A DNA stretch of 64,000 nt from Euphorbia lathyris (taxonomy: Eukaryota; Streptophyta; Magnoliopsida; Malpighiales; Euphorbiaceae). The notes beneath the pieces were generated by a model. That model did not search any database. It saw nothing but the letters and a program-made list of their open reading frames with translations, and had not been told where the DNA came from. The position numbers and the translations under genes are program-made. This document shows, one piece after another, positions 11,641-20,815 of the stretch (the first letter of the stretch is position 1; every line of letters starts with the position of its first letter). The stretch spans positions 22,233,501 to 22,297,500 of the forward strand of contig NC_088916.1 in NCBI RefSeq assembly GCF_963576675.1, read 5' to 3'.

Positions 11641-12133
11641 TTAGGAACCTAAAAATTTGGGTTAAGGAGCAAAAATACCCCTAACATTTTGTGTCAGGAT
11701 TAATTTTATCTCTAACGTATAAAATGATGCAATCTTGCCCCTAACGTTGGTAGCCAAGAGCAATTTTACCCCTAACGTTGATAATTTTGGTCAATTTTAG
11801 ACGTCAATTTTAGATACTATTATAAAATATAAATATTTTTGTTCCTTATTTTGCACCAATTGCATATCAATTCGTTCTAAAAAAAGAATTTCATGGTTTT
11901 TATAATTTAATAATAGAATTGGAGATTATTAATCTGTGAATTTTTTTGATTTTTTTCCAATTTGTACAAAAACAATATATTTTCTTTCACATCGCAACAT
12001 ATATTATAATTTGTTACTCATAAAATGACACAACTAGATGATAAGATTGATGATGGATAAGCCAACCAATAAATTATTGGTTTAATACATCATTTGTCTT
12101 CCGAACTTGTCTAAAGAATTTGATTGACTCATT
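11641..12133. other. AT-rich non-coding stretch with a degenerate short repeat
   Basis: No gene is seen. At 11670-11815 a motif like TTTACCCCTAACGTTG recurs about four times in degenerate form (acccctaacattt, atctctaacgta, gcccctaacgttgg, acccctaacgttga). This resembles one arm of a MITE whose partner arm is missing. The remainder is AT-rich without ORFs. Confidence 0.5.
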
Positions 12134-12534
12134 GAACTTTTAAAGTATCCCAATAGCCCCATGAACTTATATAAAATATTCAGTTAGCTCCCTAAACTTG
12201 CGTAAAATGTAATCAATTGATCACTTGATTGCAAAAAATAAGTCAAATGTGGAAAATATATTGCACGTGTCTTAAAAAAAGTAAAACAATTAAGATCGGA
12301 GTATTGTGGTTGTAATAACAGAGAATACAAGGTTTATAATTGAACAAGTAATACCTTCATTTTTACTCTATTTTTTAATTATGTAATAACATTCTAAGAC
12401 ACGTGGAATACATCTTTCATATTTAACTTATTTTTTACAATAAAGTGATTAATTGATTACATTTTATACAAGTTAATAGGGACTCACTGAACATTTTATG
12501 CAAGTTCAAGAAATATCAAAATACTTTGAAAGTT
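12134..12534. mobile_element. Foldback MITE with ~140-bp inverted arms
   Basis: The left arm 12134-12274 and right arm 12395-12534 are inverted copies, matching by eye over about 140 bp with scattered changes; both inner ends are the cacgtgtctta / taagacacgtg motif. The loop is about 120 bp. It has no coding capacity. The outer ends are not sharply defined, so no target-site duplication is claimed. Confidence 0.75.
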
Positions 12535-12549
12535 AACAACAATCGAGCT

Positions 12550-13302
12550 ACATTTCCATAGTTCAATAATAACTTGAATATTGCTCCTCTTTGAAACCCT
12601 CGCCGCCCCTCCCCTCTTCCACCTCCTTCATCTTTCCTTTTTCTTCCATTTTTCAAACCAAATCCGGCCTCATTTTCCGATTTAAACCTTAATCAGTAAC
12701 AAAAAGAACTAGATCTGGAGGAGGAAGAAGGAAGATTATCTTCCTTCTTTTTCCTCCCATCTATGGCTTTATTCCTACTTTTTTAGCTTTTATTGGTATT
12801 TTGTTTCTTTTTTTCAGTTGAAGTTCATACTTTTCTTTGGATTTTTTGCGTTTGTTTTGCATCTGTGAGCTATATCTCTTTCATTGACACTTTTTCCGGG
12901 TTTAGCAAAAGCTGAAGCGTCTTATCTTATACGTAGATCTGTAGATCTACGGGGTTGCACCAATATAAAGGACTCAGATCCGAATAGTCGGAAGAAATTA
13001 GATGATGGTGATTGGTTTGAAGCTGCTTTCAGGTGGATTTGGATTCGAGAGAAGTATGAAATTTGTTGTCCTTTTATTTTAGATGTACCTTTTATGGTAT
13101 TTTTTGCTCTTTGTAGTCTTTATATTCCCTTTGTGGTATTTTCTGCTCTTTGTAGTCTTTCTATTTCCTTTGTGGATCATATATTAGGCTTTGACCTATA
13201 TATGGGTAAGGTTTTAATCCTTACTATTGTCATGTTGTACTCGTATTTGCTTATCTAATGAAATATATATGCATTATTATCAAAAAAAAAAAAAAAAAAA
13301 AA
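12550..13302 (+). pseudogene. Retroposed polyadenylated sequence with target-site duplication
   Basis: A 21-base A tract ends the unit at 13282-13302, preceded by a polyadenylation-like AATGAA. The unit is flanked by AACAACAATCGAGCT (12535-12549) and AACAACAATCAATCGAGCT (13301-13319), the same target word apart from one AATC. This is the signature of L1-mediated retroposition. The body starts with a pyrimidine-rich, 5'UTR-like section (12595-12670). It contains a 124-codon open stretch (12884-13258, hydrophobic C-terminal half) that I do not recognise. About 40 bp near 13095-13175 (GCTCTTTGTAGTCTTT) is duplicated in tandem. It could be a processed pseudogene or a LINE/SINE 3' end. Confidence 0.6.
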
Positions 13303-13756
13303 CAACAATCAATCGAGCTTTTTTTTTTTTGAATAAGTTTATATTATTTTTGCATTTTAACCCGGAAGATATTTGGCAGTATCCAATGGCGCATGAACCC
13401 CAAGAAGCTGCTTTTTTTTTTTTTGCTTTATCAAAACTCACTTATACCAACTTTGTATGCTTATAGTTGTGAATTTTAAGGATCGATTTCCATGGGCATT
13501 GCCTCGACTTCTGTTAGCTTATGACCTACGTTCTCCGGCAACCGGTATCATTAGCTACTCTGCAGAATTCTAATTGATAAGAATATGGCGAAAAGAGTTC
13601 TGGGGAACAGTGGATTGGTGCAATTCTTGAGGTATTTTTGTTTTTTTTCAATTCTTAGATGAAATTGAAGACTTTGGCATGATTATTATAGCTTCAAATC
13701 TTAATTTACTTCTTAAATTTACGATTTTGAGTTAAACTTGTTTTAGATTTAGGTAG

Positions 13757-15123
13757 AGACGCTCAGAATTTGTTTGGTTGATACTGTTTGGGGTTATCAT
13801 ATACTCCTCATGGGTTCACAATTTTAAATTTCAGAGTTTGCCTTTGCCTCTCACAGCTGTCAGGCCGGCAAGAGGGCTTTTCCGAGGTGGAGGCAATGAA
13901 GCATGTTCGTGCCTTGACTCAATTGGGTCCTCATCATGTTCTGATTCCCTGGACCTTGCTTTGCAGGTATTTTTAAGATTCGTGGTTTTGCTAAAAAAAA
14001 TTAAGCCTTACAATTTTCAATTTTAGAGTAATGTCCGTTTTGCTTTTGTTTATATGCTGGAGAATCTATTCTGCTTAATGGATTTTTATTTAGAAATTCA
14101 GTTTGAAAGAGTTTATATTGGTCATGTTTCAATGAATATAATTATATATGTAGTACCTCAGTTTTTGATAGAGAGGAAGCTAAAAACCAGCAATAACGAA
14201 ACAGGACAAAAAGAAGCATCTAACTAGGATTCTCTAAAACCAGCCTACTTTTGCAGGCTCCCATATAATCATCAAACAAGACATTATTTAGGCCAATTGG
14301 AGGCTCCAACAGAATCGAAATGCCCCAAGAGGAAGACATCGCCACTTTCGCCAGCCAATCTGCGCACTTGGCTTCTCTGTAGATATGGTGAAACTTAATC
14401 TCCACTCTCTGAGTGTAATCCCGATTACTGAAAGGCAGGGCTCCTTTGGGATGAAGCTTGAACTGGTCTTGCCCTTCGTTTAGAAATTGGATAACCTCAT
14501 AACAGTCTGATTTGAGAATAATGAACCAGAAATCCAGCTTGATAGCTAGTTTAATTCCATCCAAAATGCCCCATAATTCCGACACGAAACTATCTCCTTG
14601 ACCAATATTGTGCATAAAACCTGCTACGCAATTACCATTGCGGCACCTTATATTGACTCTATTCTCTTGCTTTCACTTTTTGACCATGAATCAAGCAGGT
14701 TTGGCCTGTTCTGCATCTATCCTACTAATGTTTCCAAAAATATGTAATACTTACTCTATCTTGCATTTTTTTGAAAACGTATATTTATAGTCTGGCAAGC
14801 ACAACCATTCGCATGGTTTATGATTCTTCATCTACAGGCTGGTTCTCATCCATGGGCAATTGACAACTTTGCATTGCCTGAGAAGTACCCATCTGGTCAA
14901 ATCTCAGCTCAGCTTTGTAATGTTTTGTTGATAGTCTTCTTTTCACACATGTATATATATTTGTGCTAGTTGTTGATGTATCGGTGTGGCTTTATTTGTG
15001 TAGGATCTTTTTTCATCTGGAGTGATTAAATCTGCCACAGATTTCCATGTATACAAAGAGGATGTTGGTCTTTCAAGGCTTGACTTTTCTTACACAGATA
15101 ATAGTGGTGTATATCATACTAAG
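13757..15123 (+). pseudogene. ERMP1-like M28 metallopeptidase pseudogene
   Basis: Three blocks match plant endoplasmic reticulum metallopeptidase 1-like proteins in order. A (13757-13970) has a membrane segment FVWLILFGVIIYSSW, then FKFQSLPLPLTA, then after a frameshift GFSEVEAMKHVRALTQLGPH, and after another shift SDSLDLALQ. B (14838-14924), after a ctacag acceptor, reads HPWAIDNFALPEKYPSGQI. C (15003-15123), after a tgtag acceptor, reads DLFSSGVIKSATDFHVYKE and FSYTDNSGVYHTK with a GT donor. The exons between A and B, which in the family carry the zinc ligands, are missing; a LINE fragment lies there. At least two frameshifts and the lost catalytic core make it non-functional. After block B a GT donor appears to be missing. 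Confidence 0.82.
14150..14690 (-). mobile_element. LINE 3' fragment (RNase H domain) inside the ERMP1-like pseudogene
   Basis: Minus strand reads CRNGNCVAGF then a 131-codon open stretch (14220-14615) with DSFVSELWGILDGIKLA, FIILKSDCYEVIQFLNEG and HHIYREAKCADWLAKVA. This is the RVT_3-type RNase H found at the C-terminus of plant L1 ORF2. The unit ends (minus) in CTCTATCAAAAA, a typical LINE tail. It occupies the position of the missing middle exons of the peptidase pseudogene. Its 5' limit is approximate. Confidence 0.72.
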
Positions 15124-15934
15124 GTATTGCTTTTATGCCCTTCTTATTTACTTTTTGAGGAAACATGATATTTATATGCTTGAAGCTCTTTATTATCATG
15201 GAGAGTGGAGTGAAATATGGGGCAACCCTCGAGCAGAATGTTATGCATGATGAAACCAAGATTTCTGCTTCTATTATCTGATCTAAATTATTTTCATTAT
15301 GAAATTGAGGCTTATGAGTTGCAATGCAACCTAATTTTTAGTCTTACCTCAGCTTTTATTAGCAAAGAACCTAAATGAAATAACGTTTTTGGAGTGGATG
15401 GCATGACATGCCTTGTTTTGCTGACAGTGTGCTCTGCTTGTTGTGGCCTGAGGAACCGAACCTGTCATGATATACACCATTTTGACTTGGTAACATGTGT
15501 GTGAAAGTTAGCTTGGGTTGGCATGATCTTGAAAGCTTCATTTTACAATTTTTTCTATGTTGTCTATGCATGTTGCTTTGGATCTATATGATTATGGGAC
15601 CTAATTGATTCTTAAGTATAGGTTAGGGGCTAATTTGGACTTTAAGCCGTTGTTTTGCAGCATACAGTCATTAATTGAGGTATGAAGAAACGCAGCAGCA
15701 TGCATCAAGATGTTTTTCAACATTTGTCTCATTACATCAGGTGTGTTGCTGCTTTTGAGGTGCTTTGTATTTCTTCATCGCAGCTCTTTGTTTCTTTGCT
15801 ACATCTTAATACCCAGTGACATGGTTTCTTTTGAACCTTGCTTTTAAAAGAATTTTTTGCATATTATATTTTGCAGTAGCTTCCTTCAATCCAAAAATTT
15901 ATATTTTTTTTTTCTTAGTTTTATGACATAATTT
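15124..15934. other. Non-coding stretch downstream of the ERMP1-like blocks
   Basis: No convincing exon is found. A possible acceptor (ttttgcag near 15660) precedes a short open segment, but it does not match the next expected peptidase exon. The sequence looks intron-like or decayed. Confidence 0.4.
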
Positions 15935-16943
15935 TCAAGGACAATGTCATCTCTTTTGCATAGGGATAAAAATTTTCTCTTATTTTTATGAGAACGGCAT
16001 TTGTTCCTGTATTAGAGGACAAAAACTTGTCCCTCAATATAGGAACAAAAAATCGTCTCCTATGCATAGAGATGAACGTCCATAGTTATTAAAGGTGCAT
16101 GGTGCACCAAGGTGCTAGAGGTCCTGAAGCCTTGGCGCACGGCGATGGCGCGCGCCATAGCGAGAGAAGACGCACTCACAAAAACAAAAACTATAAAAAT
16201 ATAAAACTAACATAAAAATGAAATGAATACTAAATCATGACAATATTCTTAAGCATAAATAAATTTTAAAATGCAAAATAAACCCCATGTTAGAAAGTTG
16301 TAGTTGAATATTAAATCCTAATTCTACTACAGATCAAAACTCGCCAAATTCATCACTCTTATTGAATTCGAATTTTACATGGGATTTAATATTCAACTAC
16401 AGCTTTGTTTCTGTTTGAATTCGTTTTTTTTTGTTTTGTTTTAGTAAACTTCTTCCTCTAATAATAAGACTCTGTGGCTTTCTGTTCTAATGGTCTCTTC
16501 CTCTTCGAATTAATTCAAACTTATAATCTCTCTTCCTTTTTTATTATATTTGTTTTTTTTTTTCTCATTTGGGACCCTTCAAAACACTTGTTCCAGATAT
16601 CTGACAGTCAATAAAACCATAAAATTGCTCCTATGTCACCAAGGCGCGCCTTATCGCAAAATCGTGCACCGGGCACACACCACACGGTTGCGCCACGCCA
16701 TGGGGTTGTCATGGTGCTAACGCCTGCATTTGGTGCGCTCGCCTTTAATAACTATGCGAACGTCGTCCCTCTAAATGGGGGCAACATGTTTATCGGCCTA
16801 TATAGAATTGGGCACAGAGCTTTCAGGAACGAAAAAATTGGATGAAAAAATTGTCCTCGAAAGTATAGGACAATTTTTTATGTTTTGGGGATGATTTTTG
16901 TTGTCCTAGATAGTAATTTTTTTTTATTTTTTTATTTGTAGTG
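15935..16943. mobile_element. Degenerate repeat with a CACTA-like right end
   Basis: Both flanks of the internal hAT-like element share GGACAA/TTGTCC words in inverted arrangement (GGACAAAAACTTGTCC at 16019; several between 16850 and 16905). The right end on the minus strand reads CACTACAAATAAAAA, close to the CACTACAAGAAAA terminus of plant CACTA elements. A matching left terminus was not found. No coding sequence is present, so this would be a non-autonomous remnant. Confidence 0.35.
16081..16756. mobile_element. Non-autonomous hAT-like element
   Basis: The ends are perfect 15-bp terminal inverted repeats (CATAGTTATTAAAGG, and its complement ending at 16756), followed by similar GC-rich subterminal regions rich in GGCGC. 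Flanking octamers TGAACGTC (16073-16080) and CGAACGTC (16757-16764) match at 7 of 8 positions, as expected for hAT 8-bp duplications. No transposase is present in the 676 bp. Confidence 0.65.
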
Positions 16944-17608
16944 AATTGACCGAAACAAAAACTTAGGGACTATATAATTATTTCTAAAAACAGAGGGATT
17001 GACTAGTGTTATATGTAAAAATATAGGGATTAATAAATTGTTTACCCTATATTATATAATGTTTTCTTCCACAACTATTATTATATTGTTCTGCAAAAAG
17101 GACTTTTGAATTTTAAACTCAACTTTTATTGGTTATTGCAAAACATTTGTTTAAATTTCTTGGAACAATTCCAAGTTAGCAGCATATCAGACTATTCCTG
17201 AATCTACAGTAGATGCCTTCTAACCCATCTCTCAATAAAATAGAAAGTTTGTGCAATAAGCAAACATTTGGATCATAGAAGTTTCATAGAAGCTTCATTT
17301 GATGATAAATAACATCTAGGTTCAAATGATCATGTGGAATAGCGTAAGCTATTAGGCAAAGAATATGTTGGTCAAATATATAAGAGGAACTTGGCAGGTA
17401 ATTTCTACGTTTCTTGTTAACTTGGGTAGTTGACCTATGGTAATAATACAGACTATAAAGGAACCCAAATGCTCAAAACGAGTGGAAACACAAACATAAA
17501 CCAGTTTTCTTTTTCCTGCTTTGATTGCACATTACACACAATTGTGCAAACTACATTTATTATTGATTTCATTCCTCTATTCTTCTATCTGGTTGTATCC
17601 AAGACGGA
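16944..17608. other. NLR upstream region
   Basis: AT-rich sequence between the CACTA-like repeat and the NLR start codon. No ORF or recognisable repeat is seen. It should hold the NLR promoter and 5' UTR, which is only about 0.66 kb before repetitive DNA begins. Confidence 0.4.
17377..17386 (+). promoter_or_regulatory. Possible TATA box of the NLR
   Basis: TATATAAGAG lies about 220 bp before the ATG at 17609, a plausible distance for a promoter with a 5' UTR of under 200 bp. This is inference from sequence only; AT-rich surroundings make chance matches likely. Confidence 0.3.
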
Positions 17609-20431
17609 ATGACTGAAGGTTCAGTGATCTTTCTGATTACTAAGCTCACAGAATTTCTCCAAAATGAAGGGACCCTATTGTCAGAAGTTCGAGATGATGC
17701 TGAATACATCAATGATGAACTTGAGTTCATGATGGCCTTCTTAAGAGTTGCAGAGGCAATGGAGGACAGTGATCCGCAGCTAAAAGTGTTTGCAAACAAT
17801 GTTAGATATCTTGTTTATGACCTGGAAGATGCACTTGATGATTTCAAGTTGCATCTGAATTATGATAATGGGAATGGATTCCGTGCATCCCTTCACAACA
17901 TCTCTCACTTCATTAGGACTTTGAAAGCTCGGCATCAAATTGCTCAGAAAATGCAGCGAATCAAGACCAGAGTGGTAACTATATCAGAGACACATCGAAG
18001 ATATCTGATAAGAAACAATATCATGGAACAAGGTGCAGGTTCCAGACGTGAAAGACCACCATCAGGAGGAAGAAAGGCCCCTAAATTTGAAGAAGCAAAT
18101 CCAGTGGGGATTGAACAACCCAAGAAGAAGCTTATTGAATGGCTCTTTGAAGACAGACCTGAACGTGATGTTATTTCAGTGGTGGGAATGGGTGGCCTGG
18201 GGAAGACTACCTTAGTCAATAAAGTATACCACAATAAAGAAGTGAAGAAACGTTTCGAATTCCGTGCTTGGATCACTCTTTCTCACTCTTTCACAACAGA
18301 AGACCTCTTGAAAGATATATTTCTGCAACTCTTCCATGTTCTCCGGATATCGGATCCTCAAGGAGCGGACAGCATGGACAATCATGTTAGACTCATGACA
18401 GTAGTTCATGAATTCCTTCGGGAGCGGCGGTATCTCATAGTGTTGGATAATGTATCTGATGCCAGAGCCTGGGATGATTTTGAGAGTCTGATGCCAAACA
18501 ACAAGTTTGGAAGCCGAATCTTGATCACAACACGGCATCGTGATGTTACCTTTGCCTCATCCCCAGATAAAGTCTACAATATGAATCCGTTATCTGAACA
18601 AGAGTCTTGGATTTTGTTTTGCAGGAAAATATTTCAGAATAACCCTTGCCCTTCACATTTGAAGGATGTTTTGGAAACAATCCTGGCCAGATGTCAGGGA
18701 AATCCGCTTGCAATTGTTGCAATTGGTGGTGTTCTTGCAACAAAGGACAGGAATAGAATTGATGAATGGGAATTAGTTCATCGGACTCTTGGTGTTGCTT
18801 TAGAAAATGATGACAGATTGAAGAGTATACTGTCTCTGAGTTACAATGATTTGCCTTACTATCTTAAATATTGTCTGCTATACTTCAGCATCTTTCCTGT
18901 GGGAAGTCCGATTCAGCATATGAGACTTGTTCGATTATGGATAGCAGAAGGATTCGTCGAAGCAAAGGAAGGAATGACATTGGAGGAAGTTGCAGAAGGC
19001 TACCTGGATGAACTCACAAAACGAAGCTTGGTCCAAGTGGTGGAGGAAAGAAGTGACGGACGTGTCAAAACATACCGTGTCCATGACATTCTTCTGCAAA
19101 TGATAATCTTGATGTCAGAAGATCAAGGATTTGCTGCAATAGCTAGTGAGCAGAAAACTAAATGGCCTGATAAATTCCGCCGCTTATCAGTACATGATAA
19201 TGTGATGCCAAACATACAACAAAGAATTTCTGCCTCTCGAGTCCACTCACTCCTCTTGTTTGGGGATTTAGATTCTTTACCTGAATCCTCACTGAATTTG
19301 TCTTCTCGACGTTTAAGGCTGCTTAATGTCTTAGATCTGGAAGGCACACCTTTGACAAAATTCCCAAATGAAGTTGTCAGCCTCTACCTTCTAAAATATC
19401 TTAGCCTGAGGAACACCAAAGTAAGTTCCATTCCAAGCTCTATTGGGAAGCTAAAGAACCTGGAAACCTTGGATTTGAAGCATACATATGTCACTGAATT
19501 GCCTTCTGTGATTGTGAAGCTCACCAAGCTTTGTCACTTGCTAGTCTATCGTTATGAAATTGAATCGGATAATCAGATTCAAACCAAATATGGTTTCAAG
19601 GTAGCTGCTCAAATAGGAAGTCTGCAGCTTGTACAAAAGCTATGCTTTGTGGAAGCAAATCAGGGAAACAATCTCATAGTAGAGTTGGGAAAGTTAAATC
19701 GGTTGAGGAGATTAGGCATTGTAAAGTTAAGAACAGAAGATGGGAAGGCGTTGTGCTCCTCCATTGAAAGAATGAGAAACCTTCGAGTACTGTCTGTTAC
19801 TTCACTCGAAAATGAGATCATCGACCTAGAGAACTTATCTTCTCCTCCGAGGTTTCTTCAACGGCTTTACTTGATGGGACGTTTCGAGAAGTTACCAGAA
19901 TGGATACCATCACTTGATAGTTTAATCAAGGTAGTACTAAAATGGAGTGGATTAACACATGATCCACTGGTACAGCTTCAGCATTTGCCGAATCTGGCTC
20001 ATCTGGAGTTGGTGCAAGTTTACGATGGAGAATCGTTGTGCTTCGAAGCAAAGGGGTTTCAAAAGCTCAAGTTCTTGGGTCTAAACCAACTAGAGAAAGT
20101 GAATACAATAGTGATTGAAGAAGGATCAATGCCGTGTCTGGAAAAACTGATTGTGCAGAGCTGTGGATCGTTAAAGACGGTGCCATTAGGAATTGAAAAG
20201 TTGAGTGAGCTGAAAGTGTTGGAATTTTTCAATATGCCATTAGATTTGATGATGGCGTTACATCCGAGTGGAGGAGAATATAAGAGGGTGGAGGCAGTAG
20301 CAGAAGTATACTTCACCTGTTGGTATGATGGTAATTGGGATATAATTTCATTGGAGAGTTTCAAAGAAGGGAAGAACTCTACTCACCCTGCCCTTAACAT
20401 TATCAATCGTCCCAGGCACATCTGGAAGTAG
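17609..20431 (+). CDS. CC-NB-LRR (RPM1-like) disease resistance protein
   Basis: A 940-residue single-exon NLR, typical of an intracellular immune receptor that senses pathogen effectors. An N-terminal coiled coil (1-130) carries an EDVID-type motif (YDLEDALDDFK, 70-80). The NB-ARC follows with P-loop GMGGLGKTT (193-201), kinase-2 YLIVLDNVSD (275-284), RNBS-B GSRILITTR (301-309), GLPL-equivalent CQGNPLA (362-368), RNBS-D YCLLYFSIFP (421-430) and MHD-equivalent VHD (491-493). Leucine-rich repeats run from about 540 to 900. Length and order fit RPM1-like CNLs. Departures from consensus: the second kinase-2 Asp is Asn281, GLPLA is GNPLA, and MHD is VHD (frequent in this subgroup). The ORF is uninterrupted, so it may be functional, although its 3' flank was split by a 25.6-kb insertion starting 156 bp after the stop. 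The ATG is the first in frame; no TIR or integrated domain is seen. Confidence 0.93.
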   Translation: MTEGSVIFLITKLTEFLQNEGTLLSEVRDDAEYINDELEFMMAFLRVAEAMEDSDPQLKVFANNVRYLVYDLEDALDDFKLHLNYDNGNGFRASLHNISHFIRTLKARHQIAQKMQRIKTRVVTISETHRRYLIRNNIMEQGAGSRRERPPSGGRKAPKFEEANPVGIEQPKKKLIEWLFEDRPERDVISVVGMGGLGKTTLVNKVYHNKEVKKRFEFRAWITLSHSFTTEDLLKDIFLQLFHVLRISDPQGADSMDNHVRLMTVVHEFLRERRYLIVLDNVSDARAWDDFESLMPNNKFGSRILITTRHRDVTFASSPDKVYNMNPLSEQESWILFCRKIFQNNPCPSHLKDVLETILARCQGNPLAIVAIGGVLATKDRNRIDEWELVHRTLGVALENDDRLKSILSLSYNDLPYYLKYCLLYFSIFPVGSPIQHMRLVRLWIAEGFVEAKEGMTLEEVAEGYLDELTKRSLVQVVEERSDGRVKTYRVHDILLQMIILMSEDQGFAAIASEQKTKWPDKFRRLSVHDNVMPNIQQRISASRVHSLLLFGDLDSLPESSLNLSSRRLRLLNVLDLEGTPLTKFPNEVVSLYLLKYLSLRNTKVSSIPSSIGKLKNLETLDLKHTYVTELPSVIVKLTKLCHLLVYRYEIESDNQIQTKYGFKVAAQIGSLQLVQKLCFVEANQGNNLIVELGKLNRLRRLGIVKLRTEDGKALCSSIERMRNLRVLSVTSLENEIIDLENLSSPPRFLQRLYLMGRFEKLPEWIPSLDSLIKVVLKWSGLTHDPLVQLQHLPNLAHLELVQVYDGESLCFEAKGFQKLKFLGLNQLEKVNTIVIEEGSMPCLEKLIVQSCGSLKTVPLGIEKLSELKVLEFFNMPLDLMMALHPSGGEYKRVEAVAEVYFTCWYDGNWDIISLESFKEGKNSTHPALNIINRPRHIWK

Positions 20432-20586
20432 TAACTATCAAATCATGGTTGTTTGTGTTACATGTAGATATTATGCAGGACAGGGAAATGAGTTCATAAC
20501 ATTCTAATATGATTATGTAAACAATTTACAAGGTTGCATTTGTATGACATCAGTTTACCTGTCTGGGAAAATGTTCAATTTCTACT
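20432..20586 (+). other. Residual NLR 3' flank before the copia insertion
   Basis: 155 bp between the NLR stop codon and the left end of the copia element. No AATAAA was found here. The original flank continues at 46170, where AATAAA occurs at 46189-46194. The native polyadenylation signal may therefore have been displaced by the insertion (inference). Confidence 0.5.
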
Positions 20587-20802
20587 TGTAAACTTCTGTA
20601 ATCTTATATCTCAATTTCTTCTGTATCACATGACATATATTTATATACACAACTAGCTAGTTATCTTACAGACAGTCAACTATCCTTACCCCACAAGTAG
20701 CCTAAACATTTCTACCCTACAGCAGCCTTGAGCACACTTTGTATTAATTACATTGACAAATAGCACCCTAAGCAGCCATAGGCATGCACTATATTAATTA
20801 CA
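20587..20802 (-). repeat. 3' LTR of the copia element next to the NLR
   Basis: 216 bp, TGTAAACTTC...ATTAATTACA on the plus strand. It differs from the other LTR by three substitutions (around 20690, 20730 and 20783). On the minus strand it directly follows the polypurine tract. Confidence 0.95.
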
Positions 20803-20815
20803 CTCCCCCTCAAGC
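20803..20815 (-). other. Polypurine tract of the copia element
   Basis: The minus strand reads GCTTGAGGGGGAG immediately before the 3' LTR start TGTAATTAAT. It primes plus-strand DNA synthesis in this element class. Confidence 0.85.

Noticed and set aside
13574..13622. A first exon (MAKRVLGNSG...) for the ERMP1-like pseudogene
   Set aside because: An ATG and a GT follow, but the residues do not match the family N-terminus well enough to call.
16633..16845. 70-codon ORF starting MSPRRALSQNR
   Set aside because: It spans the right terminus of the hAT-like element and flank; no domain.
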